A DNA stretch of 46,957 bases from positions 1 to 46,957 of the forward strand of contig USEY01000019.1 of assembly GCA_900553815.1 (NCBI GenBank). The letters run 5' to 3'. Origin of the DNA: an uncultured Bacteroides sp. GTDB lineage: Bacteria > Bacteroidota > Bacteroidia > Bacteroidales > Bacteroidaceae. Below the pieces are notes generated by a model. That model was not told where the DNA came from and did not search any database. It worked only from the letters and a program-made list of their open reading frames with translations. Positions 8,282-15,869 of the stretch are shown here, piece after piece (position 1 is the stretch's first letter; every line of letters begins with the position of its first letter). A program made the translations under genes and the position numbers.

Positions 8282-9655
8282 TTATTTAGCAGCTTCTTTA
8301 GCAGCTCTTTCGCTACGTACGATGATGCGACGGTTGATGAGCATCAAGGCGATGGCAATCAGTGTCAGTACTGCACCACCAACATAGGACAGCTTCACGC
8401 CTCTGTAGATAGTCCATCCGAAGAAAGAAGAGGCAAAGTCAATGGCTCCAGCTGAAAAACCTTCGGGTATATGTGCTGCAGGATCTTGTGTTTCTGCATA
8501 AACGTAGTTGGCAGCCATTGTAAAGTCAGGAGCCATGTCGGTTACAAAATATAATCCGAGGATCAGCATTATCAAACCAATAATTAAAGTCTTTAATACG
8601 TTTCCTTTGGTATAAGGAAGTATCATTGGGAACAGGTAGAACATACCGGCTAATGATGCCAGTGGCAGGAACTGGTTGCCCGGCAGGAAAACGGCTAATG
8701 CCAAGATGACCGGAATCAAGATGACTGATGCTACCAGTGTAGTGGGATGGCCGATGACCAAAGCGGGGCTCATACCGATATGCACTTTCTTGCCGTTGAA
8801 TTTGTTCTTTACCAGTTCTGAAGTTTTTTCAGAGATAGGTTTCAAACCTTCAATGAAGAGTGAAGTGATACGGGGAATCAGTTCCATAACAGCTCCCATG
8901 GTAATGCCTAAGAACAGGATTTTCTTTATATCCAGCTGTGCAGCCCATCCGATAAGCATACCTACAATAACTCCAAGTACAAGCGGCTCGCCTATTACAC
9001 CGAATTTCTTCTTCATTCCGTCGGCATCAATATCCAACTTAGAGAATCCGGGTATTTTATCTAATGCTTTGTTGATGAGAATAGCGAACGGAGTGAAGCT
9101 TTGGCAGAAAGGTTGTGGTATGGAAATACCGTTCATATCGTAGTATTTCTGGAACTTTTCGGCAGTAAGGTCGGCACATACCAATGTGATGATGTAGCAA
9201 ATGATGGCTGCGAAATAGCCCCATGCCAAACTTTCGCCCATAACGAAATAGGCAACAGCACCGATGAAGGCGAAATGCCAATAGTTCCACAAGTCAATAT
9301 TTACTGTTCTGGTAGTCTTGGTGATGAGCATTAATAAGTTTACGCCTAAACAGATTGGTATGATTAATGCGCCTACAGCTGTGTTATAGGCAACGGCTGC
9401 GGCAGCGGGCCATCCCATGTCGAATACATTCAGTTGTAAGTGATAGAGGTCAGAGATTGCCTTCAGAGGGCTATCGAAATTATTTGTAAGCAGGGCTGTG
9501 ACTACACCTAATCCAACGAAACCTACTCCTACGCAAAGACCTGATTTCAGAGCCTTGCCAAATTTCATTCCGATGCACAAACCGATAATTGTAAAAATAA
9601 TAGGCATCATTACCGACGCTCCAAGGGCAATGATATAACTGAAAACTTGCTCCAT
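8282..9655 (-). CDS. PTS galactitol-type EIIC membrane protein, orphan
   Basis: A 457-residue very hydrophobic protein of the EIIC-GAT family: the opening ALGASVMMPIIFTIIGLCIGMKFG-type helices, the WNYWHFAFIGAV segment, and a conserved GEPLVLGVIVGMLIGW followed by IGHPTTLVASVILIPV. The family moves sugars through the membrane in the phosphotransferase system, where EIIB and EIIA deliver phosphate. No EIIA, EIIB, HPr or EI gene is near, and the EIIC carries no fused EIIB domain. It is first in an operon with kduI and divergent from the pectin enzymes. I infer that it imports a uronate-derived product without phosphorylation, as a facilitator or symporter. The family is clear, the substrate is a guess. 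Confidence 0.85.
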   Translation of the reverse strand: MEQVFSYIIALGASVMMPIIFTIIGLCIGMKFGKALKSGLCVGVGFVGLGVVTALLTNNFDSPLKAISDLYHLQLNVFDMGWPAAAAVAYNTAVGALIIPICLGVNLLMLITKTTRTVNIDLWNYWHFAFIGAVAYFVMGESLAWGYFAAIICYIITLVCADLTAEKFQKYYDMNGISIPQPFCQSFTPFAILINKALDKIPGFSKLDIDADGMKKKFGVIGEPLVLGVIVGMLIGWAAQLDIKKILFLGITMGAVMELIPRITSLFIEGLKPISEKTSELVKNKFNGKKVHIGMSPALVIGHPTTLVASVILIPVILALAVFLPGNQFLPLASLAGMFYLFPMILPYTKGNVLKTLIIGLIMLILGLYFVTDMAPDFTMAANYVYAETQDPAAHIPEGFSAGAIDFASSFFGWTIYRGVKLSYVGGAVLTLIAIALMLINRRIIVRSERAAKEAAK

Positions 9656-9717
9656 TCTTTTGAGATTTAAATTGATAATAGATTATGTTTTTGCTATGGT
9701 ATAATTGAATTCGGGGT

Positions 9718-9725
9718 CAAAATTA
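9718..9725 (-). promoter_or_regulatory. -7 box of the EIIC-kduI operon
   Basis: TAATTTTG on the minus strand fits TAnnTTTG and implies a leader of about 57 bases before the EIIC start codon. Confidence 0.45.
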
Positions 9726-9799
9726 AGACCTTTTCTTAATTAATCAAATCAAGAGGGGGATAATCTTTGGTGAAAAAAGTAAAAATGGACGATTTTGAC

Positions 9800-9880
9800 C
9801 GTTGGCGTGCACATTTTTGCTGTTTGCGCACACGAAAAACAAAAAATACACCTACTGCGTTGAAAAATGCACACCGTATT
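9800..9880. promoter_or_regulatory. Possible regulator-binding region of the divergent pectin promoter
   Basis: Between the divergent EIIC and GH105 promoters the DNA holds related GTGCA/TGCAC segments: GTGCACATTTTT at 9807-9818, GCGCACACG at 9826-9834, and AAAAATGCACAC at 9863-9874, partly inverted to the first. Such spaced half-sites just upstream of the GH105 -7 box would suit the AraC-type output domain of the hybrid regulator at 17.2-21.6 kb. This is inference from position only. Confidence 0.3.
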
Positions 9881-9893
9881 CTGGAGAATACCA

Positions 9894-9901
9894 TATCTTT
9901 G
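9894..9901 (+). promoter_or_regulatory. -7 box of the pectin enzyme operon
   Basis: TATCTTTG, a perfect TAnnTTTG, lies 44 bases before the GH105 start codon. There is no good -33 match, as expected for an activator-dependent promoter. Confidence 0.55.
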
Positions 9902-9945
9902 TTTCGCTAAAAAGATTAAGGTCTAATACCTAAAAAAACAAATTC

Positions 9946-11169
9946 ATGAGAAAGAACTTCGTTTGTAAACTTTTTGTGGCTGGAGTATTGATGTTGTTGC
10001 CGTGTGCAATGAAAGCACAACGTGTCAGTGCCGACCAGCCGTGGTCTGTACGTATGTCTGAATCTGAAATGATTCGTTGCCCGGAGTCGTGGCAGCTGGA
10101 CTTCCAGCCTAAGCTGAAATGGGATTATTGTCATGGTCTTGAGTTGCAAGCCATGCTCGACGTGTACGACCGGTATGGGGATGAGAAATTCTATAAATAT
10201 GCCTTGGCTTATGCGGATACAATGGTGAATGTTGACGGCTCCATCAAGAAGTACAAGCTTGAAGAGTACAGCTTGGACCGGGTCAATTCAGGAAAGTTCA
10301 TATTCCGCATCTATGAACAGACTAAGGATGTCAAATACAAGAAGGCTCTTGACCTGATGCGTAGCCAGTTTGACGGCCATCCTCGCAATGCTGACGGTGG
10401 CTTCTGGCACAAGAAGGTATATCCCAATCAGGTTTGGCTGGACGGAATATATATGGGTGCGCCTTTCTATGCCGAATATGCTTTCCGTAACAACCAGGTA
10501 GAGGTTTACCCTGATGTTGTCAATCAGTTCCTTATGGCAGCCCGTCATACATACGACCCCAAGAATGGTTTATATCGTCATGCTTGCGATGTCAGCCGCA
10601 AGGAACGTTGGGCCGACCCTGTAACCGGACAGTCGCAACATTGCTGGGGACGAGCACTGGGCTGGTATGCCATGGCGTTTGTCGATGCACTTGAGTTTAT
10701 TCCCGAACATGAGGCCGGCCGCGACTCCATGCTGGTTATCCTGAACAACGTGGTTACACAGATAAAGCGTCTGCAAGACGCCAAGACAGGCCTGTGGTAT
10801 CAGGTTCTGGACAAGAGCGGTGAACCGGGCAACTACCTGGAGTCTTCCTGCTCGGCCATGTTTGTCTATTCTTTGTTCAAGGGAGTGCGTAAGGGATACA
10901 TTGACAAGTCTTACCTGCAGGTTGCCATCAAGGGATATGAGGGCATACTGAAGCACTTCATCGAAGTGGATGAGAACGGTTGGGTATCCATTACTCAGGC
11001 CTGTGCCGTGGCCGGTTTGGGCGGCAAGAACTATCGGATGGGTGACTATACCTATTATATTAATGAAACTATCCGTGCGAATGACGCCAAGGCCGTAGGT
11101 CCTTTCATCATGGCCAGTCTGGAATATGAGCGCCTTCAGGAAGTGAAGGATATTGTCTGTCAGAAATAG
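9946..11169 (+). CDS. GH105 unsaturated rhamnogalacturonyl/galacturonyl hydrolase
   Basis: A 407-residue secreted hydrolase of the GH88/GH105 (alpha/alpha)6 barrel fold. The N-terminus is a signal peptide with likely cleavage at KAQ (residues 23-25). The catalytic acid equivalent to YteR Asp143 is D166 in QVWLDGIYMGAPF. Other family marks are WDYCHGLELQAMLDVYDRYGD and SQHCWGRALGWYAMA. These enzymes remove the 4,5-unsaturated uronic acid left at the non-reducing end by pectate or rhamnogalacturonan lyases. The freed sugar opens to the KduI substrate, which links it to the divergent operon. It is first of four genes; the next starts 9 bp after its stop. Confidence 0.92.
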   Translation: MRKNFVCKLFVAGVLMLLPCAMKAQRVSADQPWSVRMSESEMIRCPESWQLDFQPKLKWDYCHGLELQAMLDVYDRYGDEKFYKYALAYADTMVNVDGSIKKYKLEEYSLDRVNSGKFIFRIYEQTKDVKYKKALDLMRSQFDGHPRNADGGFWHKKVYPNQVWLDGIYMGAPFYAEYAFRNNQVEVYPDVVNQFLMAARHTYDPKNGLYRHACDVSRKERWADPVTGQSQHCWGRALGWYAMAFVDALEFIPEHEAGRDSMLVILNNVVTQIKRLQDAKTGLWYQVLDKSGEPGNYLESSCSAMFVYSLFKGVRKGYIDKSYLQVAIKGYEGILKHFIEVDENGWVSITQACAVAGLGGKNYRMGDYTYYINETIRANDAKAVGPFIMASLEYERLQEVKDIVCQK

Positions 11170-11178
11170 GCTTGAACA

Positions 11179-12141
11179 ATGGGAAAAAGATTGTTTGTCA
11201 TGGCGGCGGTTCTGCTGATGTGCAGTGCTGCCGCCTTGCATTCTGCCACGCAGTGGAAGGATACACTCGTTGTGGCGCGTGACGGAACAGGCGATTACCG
11301 CACTTTGACCGAAGCCATGGAAGGCATCCGCGCCTTCATGGACTATAAGGTGACAGTCCTGATAAAGAACGGACTGTATAAGGAGAAGGTGGTTGTACCC
11401 TCCTGGTTGCAGAACGTGGACTTCGTGGGTGAAGACGCCGAAAAGACGATTATCACTTACGACGACCATGCCAACATCAACAAAATGGGTACTTTCCGCA
11501 CCTATACCTTGAAGGTGGAAGGCAATAACCTGACTTTCCGTAACCTTACTATTGAGAACAATGCCGCCCAGCTGGGGCAGGCCGTAGCCCTGCATACCGA
11601 GGGCGACCGCCTCTTGTTTGTAAACTGTCGGTTGCTGGGCAACCAGGATACTGTCTACACAGGTGTGGCTGGTACCCGCCTGTGCTTTCTGAACTGCTAC
11701 ATTGAAGGAACGACAGACTTTATCTTCGGCCCTTCTACCGCCTTATTTCAGGATTGCATCATCCACAGCAAACGAAACTCTTATATCACTGCCGCATCCA
11801 CTCCGCAAGATGTAGCCGTGGGCTATGTCTTCTGCAACTGCCGGCTGACAGCAGCGCCGGGAGTGAACAAGGTGTATCTGGGCCGGCCGTGGCGCCCGTA
11901 TGCGGCAACAGTGTTTATCCGCTGTCAGCTGGGTAAACACATCTGTCCGGCAGGCTGGGACAACTGGCGCAATGAAGCCAACGAGCGTACAGCCCGCTAT
12001 GCCGAGTATAAATGTACAGGCGAGGGTGCCGCTACGGACGGACGGGTAAAGTGGGCCCGCCAGCTGACCGACGAAGAGGCCGCCCGCTATGACGACACCG
12101 AGTACCTGTTTGGTCTTTGCAAACAGTGGAATCCCCTGTAG
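11179..12141 (+). CDS. CE8 pectin methylesterase
   Basis: A 320-residue secreted pectinesterase with a right-handed beta-helix. An N-terminal hydrophobic signal ends near residue 23. The classical motifs are all present: GQAVAL, NQDTVY with D157 (acid/base), TTDFIFG with D180 (nucleophile) and LGRPWRPYA with R236. It removes methyl esters from homogalacturonan, which opens the polymer to lyases and hydrolases. It sits between GH105 and the CE12-CE8 fusion and is about the usual length for a single-domain CE8. Confidence 0.94.
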   Translation: MGKRLFVMAAVLLMCSAAALHSATQWKDTLVVARDGTGDYRTLTEAMEGIRAFMDYKVTVLIKNGLYKEKVVVPSWLQNVDFVGEDAEKTIITYDDHANINKMGTFRTYTLKVEGNNLTFRNLTIENNAAQLGQAVALHTEGDRLLFVNCRLLGNQDTVYTGVAGTRLCFLNCYIEGTTDFIFGPSTALFQDCIIHSKRNSYITAASTPQDVAVGYVFCNCRLTAAPGVNKVYLGRPWRPYAATVFIRCQLGKHICPAGWDNWRNEANERTARYAEYKCTGEGAATDGRVKWARQLTDEEAARYDDTEYLFGLCKQWNPL

Positions 12142-12187
12142 GCTGTTTTTACACCTTATTATATATATACCGACAACGTTTTACCGG

Positions 12188-12210
12188 GCCTGCCCAGATG
12201 GTGGGCGGGC
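12188..12210 (+). other. GC-rich intercistronic hairpin
   Basis: GCCTGCCC at 12188-12195 pairs with GGGCGGGC at 12203-12210 around a seven-base loop, ending 7 bases before the next start codon. It could limit ribosome access or set relative expression of the two esterase genes. Confidence 0.4.
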
Positions 12211-12217
12211 ATATTAT

Positions 12218-13990
12218 ATGAAAAGCATGAAACGACAATTGATTCTGTTTTTGGGCCTGTTTCTGGTCCTTTCGGCCTTCAAGACCGATAAACCCGTGAT
12301 AACAGTATTTATGATTGGCGACTCCACCATGGCTGACAAGAATCTGGAGGGCGGCAACCCCGAGCGAGGCTGGGGGCAGATGTTGCCGGGATTCTTTTCG
12401 GAGGAAGTACGTGTTGACAATCATGCCGTAAACGGCCGCAGCTCCAAGAGCTTCATAGACGAAGGCCGCTGGGACAAGGTACTTTCGCTCATCAGGAAGG
12501 GCGACTATGTCTTCATCCAGTTCGGACACAACGACGAGAAGACCGACCCCAAACGACATACCGACGCCGGCTCCACCTTCGACGACAATCTGCGCCGCTT
12601 TGTCAACGAAACACGTGCTAAGGGCGGCATACCCGTGCTGTTCAACTCCATTGTGCGCCGCAACTTCGGAACTGCCGATGGCAATGCCATTGCCGACGCC
12701 ATCAGTCAGGATGACATACGCAAGGGCGTGAACCCCGACGCCAAGCATGAGGCACGCACCGAGCACCCGCAGGAAGGCGACCGCCTTATAGACACCCACG
12801 GAGCCTATCTGGATTCGCCCTGCAACGTGGCCCGCGAACTGAACGTTCCTTTTGTAGACATGAACCGCATAACCCACGAACTGGTGGAAGGCTTGGGACC
12901 AGTAGAGTCGAAGAAGCTGTTCATGTGGGTACCTGCCAACACCGTACCCGCCATGCCCAAGGGACGTGAAGACAACACCCATCTCAATGTACAGGGCGCA
13001 CGCACCGTGGCCGGGCTGGCCGTAGACGCCATTGCCGAAGTCGTGCCCGCCTTGGCTCCTTACGTCCGCCACTACGACCTGGTGGTGGCACAGGACGGAA
13101 GCGGCGACTTCTTCAGCGTGCAAGAGGCCATCAATGCCGTGCCCGACCATCGGAAGAACCACCGCACCACCATCCTGGTGCGTCCGGGCGTCTATCATGA
13201 AAAGCTCGTGGTACCTGCCAGCAAAATCAACGTTTCGCTCATAGGCCAGACAGGAGCCGTCATCAGCGGCAACGACTACGCCCGCAAGCCCAACCGCTTT
13301 GGCGAGGAGATGGGTACATCGGGCTCGTCGACCTGCTACATCTACGCCCCCGATTTCTATGCCGAGAACATCACTTTCGAGAATACCGCCGGCCCGGTGG
13401 GTCAGGCCGTGGCCTGCTTTGTCAGCGCCGACCGCGCCTACTTCAAGCACTGCCGCTTTCTGGGCTTCCAAGATACGCTCTACACCTATGGCAAGGGCTG
13501 TCGCCAATACTACGAAGACTGCTACATTGAGGGCACGGTGGACTTCATCTTCGGCTGGTCGACCGCCGTGTTCGACCGCTGCCACATACACAGCAAGGGC
13601 AAGGGGTACGTGACCGCCCCCTCGACCGATGAAGGCCAGGCTTACGGTTACGTCTTCTACGACTGCCGCCTCACGGCCGACGAAGGTGTGGAAGGCGTCT
13701 ACCTGTCGCGCCCGTGGCGTCCCTATGCGCAGGCGGTGTTTGTACGCTGCGACCTCGGAGGCCACATTGTGCCCGCCGGCTGGCACAACTGGGGCAAGAA
13801 GGAAGCCGAGAAGACCGTGAACTATGCCGAATACCAGAGCACGGGCGCCGGTGCTGCACCGCAGAAGCGGGCCGCCTTCTCGCACCAGCTGAAGGACTTG
13901 AAGGGATACTCCATGCAGGAAGTGCTGGCAGGCGGCGACGGTTGGAGTCCGATGGCGAACGGCAATGCTTTGTTGAACATTAAACGATGA
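12218..13990 (+). CDS. CE12-CE8 fusion: acetylesterase plus pectin methylesterase
   Basis: A 590-residue secreted two-domain enzyme. The start at 12218 gives a signal peptide (KRQLILFLGLFLVLSAF); the frame is open further upstream but overlaps the preceding gene. Residues about 27-280 form an SGNH hydrolase of the rhamnogalacturonan acetylesterase type (CE12): S36 in IGDSTMAD, the Gly of VNGRSSKSF, N105 in FGHND, and D252/H255 in DNTHLN. Residues about 287-590 form a CE8 pectinesterase with D419 (FQDTLY), D442 (VDFIFG) and R498 (SRPWRPYA). All catalytic residues of both domains are present, so one protein should remove both acetyl and methyl groups from pectin. Its stop codon overlaps the start of the next gene. 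Confidence 0.93.
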   Translation: MKSMKRQLILFLGLFLVLSAFKTDKPVITVFMIGDSTMADKNLEGGNPERGWGQMLPGFFSEEVRVDNHAVNGRSSKSFIDEGRWDKVLSLIRKGDYVFIQFGHNDEKTDPKRHTDAGSTFDDNLRRFVNETRAKGGIPVLFNSIVRRNFGTADGNAIADAISQDDIRKGVNPDAKHEARTEHPQEGDRLIDTHGAYLDSPCNVARELNVPFVDMNRITHELVEGLGPVESKKLFMWVPANTVPAMPKGREDNTHLNVQGARTVAGLAVDAIAEVVPALAPYVRHYDLVVAQDGSGDFFSVQEAINAVPDHRKNHRTTILVRPGVYHEKLVVPASKINVSLIGQTGAVISGNDYARKPNRFGEEMGTSGSSTCYIYAPDFYAENITFENTAGPVGQAVACFVSADRAYFKHCRFLGFQDTLYTYGKGCRQYYEDCYIEGTVDFIFGWSTAVFDRCHIHSKGKGYVTAPSTDEGQAYGYVFYDCRLTADEGVEGVYLSRPWRPYAQAVFVRCDLGGHIVPAGWHNWGKKEAEKTVNYAEYQSTGAGAAPQKRAAFSHQLKDLKGYSMQEVLAGGDGWSPMANGNALLNIKR

Positions 13991-15309
13991 GATGCGCCAT
14001 GAAAAAGATTGTAAGCTCTTTCCTGTTTTTGTTCTTCCTGATATTGGCTGCGCAGGCCGAGAACTATCCTTACCGCAGCGACGTGCTGTGGGTGACGGTG
14101 CCCAGCCATGCCGACTGGCTCTACAAGACCGGCGAGCAAGCCAGTGTGGAAGTGCAGTTCTACAAATACGGCATTCCGCAAGACGGCGTGCAGGTGGACT
14201 ATGAGATAGGCGGCGACATGATGCCTGCCGACACCCGTGGCAGCGTGAAGCTGAAGAACGGAAAGGCCGTTATCGGCCTGGGAACCATGAAAGAACCCGG
14301 CTTCCTCGACTGCCGCCTGACGGCCCGCATAGGCGACAAAACCTACCGCCACCACGTGAAAGTGGGTTTCTCGCCCGAAAAACTTCGTCCTTATACCCAA
14401 ATGCCTGCTGATTTCGCCGGCTTTTGGGAGAAGAACTTGGCCGAGCAGGCCAAGACTCCGCTGAAATATACCAAGGAGCGGGCAGAGGAATACTGCACCG
14501 ACCGCATGGATTGCTACCTGGTGAAGCTGCAACTCAACAACCGCGGGCAGTCCATCTACGGCTACCTGTTCTATCCCAAGGATGCAAAGCCGGGCAGCTG
14601 TCCTGCCGTGCTCTGTCCGCCGGGCGCGGGCATCAAGACCATCAAAGATCCCATGCGCCACAGGTATTATGCCGAAAGCGGCTTCATACGCTTCGAGATA
14701 GAGATACACGGCCTGAATCCAACCATGACGGCCGAGGAGTTTGCCGAGGTGAGCGCCGCCTTCAACGGCAAGGAGAACGGCTACCTGACCAACGGCTTGG
14801 ACAACCGCGACAACTACTACATGAAGCGCGTCTACCTGGCCTGCGTGCGGGCCATTGACCTGCTGGCCTCCTTGCCCGAGTGGGACGGTAAGAACATGGT
14901 GGTGCAGGGCGGCAGCCAAGGAGGTGCCCTGGCACTGGTGACGGCCGGACTGGACAAGCGGGTCACAGCCTGCGTGGCCAACCATCCTGCGCTGAGCGAC
15001 ATGGCCGGTTATAAGGCCGGACGCGCCGGGGGCTATCCGCACTTCTTCCGCAAGGCGGGCATGGATACACCTGCCAAGCTGGAGACAATGGCCTACTACG
15101 ATGTGGTGAACTTTGCCCGGCTGATTACGGCTCCGGTCTACATGACCTGGGGATACAACGATGACGTCTGCCCGCCCACCACGAGCTACATTGTCTACAA
15201 TCTGCTCTCCGGCCCCAAGGAAGCACTGCTGACGCCCATCAACGAGCATTGGACGTCGGAAGACACCGAGCGCGGACACCTGGAGTGGATAAAGAAACAT
15301 CTGAAATAG
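13987..15309 (+). CDS. Secreted CE7-like acetylxylan-esterase-family hydrolase
   Basis: A 440-residue alpha/beta-hydrolase of the acetyl xylan esterase (AXE1/CE7-like) group. A signal peptide precedes ENYPYRSD; translation may begin at 13987, coupled by ATGA overlap to the CE12-CE8 gene, or at 13999 (MKKIVSS). Residues about 25-125 are an N-terminal beta-sandwich. The hydrolase core has PPGAGIKTIK (oxyanion region), the nucleophile S310 in QGGSQGG, an acid D in WGYNDDVCPP and a C-terminal His (NEHWTSEDTERGH). It likely removes acetyl groups from pectic or other plant glycans and is the last gene of the operon before a strong terminator. Confidence 0.85.
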   Translation: MRCAMKKIVSSFLFLFFLILAAQAENYPYRSDVLWVTVPSHADWLYKTGEQASVEVQFYKYGIPQDGVQVDYEIGGDMMPADTRGSVKLKNGKAVIGLGTMKEPGFLDCRLTARIGDKTYRHHVKVGFSPEKLRPYTQMPADFAGFWEKNLAEQAKTPLKYTKERAEEYCTDRMDCYLVKLQLNNRGQSIYGYLFYPKDAKPGSCPAVLCPPGAGIKTIKDPMRHRYYAESGFIRFEIEIHGLNPTMTAEEFAEVSAAFNGKENGYLTNGLDNRDNYYMKRVYLACVRAIDLLASLPEWDGKNMVVQGGSQGGALALVTAGLDKRVTACVANHPALSDMAGYKAGRAGGYPHFFRKAGMDTPAKLETMAYYDVVNFARLITAPVYMTWGYNDDVCPPTTSYIVYNLLSGPKEALLTPINEHWTSEDTERGHLEWIKKHLK

Positions 15310-15326
15310 GGTAAATTCATAGCTTG

Positions 15327-15375
15327 AGAGGCCCGCTCTTGTCTGACCATAAAGACAGGAGCGGGCCTCTTTTTC
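15327..15375 (+). terminator. Rho-independent terminator of the pectin enzyme operon
   Basis: A stem of about 17 bp joins the arms 15328-15344 and 15353-15370 (AGGCCCGCTC / GAGCGGGCCT core) and is followed by five Ts. Confidence 0.9.
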
Positions 15376-15869
15376 TGTCTTTATGAACGGAATGCGGTAT
15401 TTCTGCTGACACGTCCGTATTTCGGAAATGCTAAAATAGGGAATCTTTGGGGGCAAATCCGGGCTTTCGGGACGCAAAACATACCTTCTTTTGCTCCAAA
15501 ACTATGCCACTTTTGGAGAAAAACATTGCTTTTCATGCTTCAAAACATGCTTTCTTTTCGGTTGGAAGTCCGAATCCGGCGTGCTGGGAGTAGACACTTA
15601 CCGGGCAAAGTCTTAACTGCTACCACGGAAAGTCTTAACTGCCTGCTTCCGGCGAGTCCACTGCTGGCTTTTCAAGGGTGCGGAGGCTGCTTCCGGCGAG
15701 TCCGTTTTTTCTATTTCAACTGTCAATATTTCGCTATCGCGCTTTCTATTAACAGATTACGGAATTTCGTCGCAAAAAAATCGACCGACGCCTCCCTCGC
15801 TCCGAAATACGGCATTCTCGGGGCATTAGGAAATCAAAGTGTCAGAATGTCAAAACCGCGTTTGAGGGC
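15376..15869. other. Gene-free stretch carrying a dispersed intergenic repeat
   Basis: I see no gene here. The 15700-15860 part is related to 29830-29985. AATATTTCGCTAT occurs at 15725-15737 and 29856-29868. AGGAAAT(G)CAAAGTGTCA occurs at 15828-15844 and 29958-29974. The spacing between the two cores is nearly identical (119 and 118 bases). TCTTAACTGC occurs twice near 15610-15645, and GCTTCCGGCGAGTCC also occurs twice. Confidence 0.6.

Noticed and set aside
12149..13885. 578-residue open frame antisense to the CE12-CE8 gene
   Set aside because: It mirrors a GC-rich coding strand whose codon bias keeps the opposite frame open; it has no domain, no promoter and low-complexity Val/Ala/Gly composition.
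13822..15477. 551-residue antisense frame over the CE7-like esterase
   Set aside because: Shadow of the esterase, which has a signal peptide and catalytic motifs; the antisense frame crosses the terminator at 15327-15375 and has no recognisable motif.
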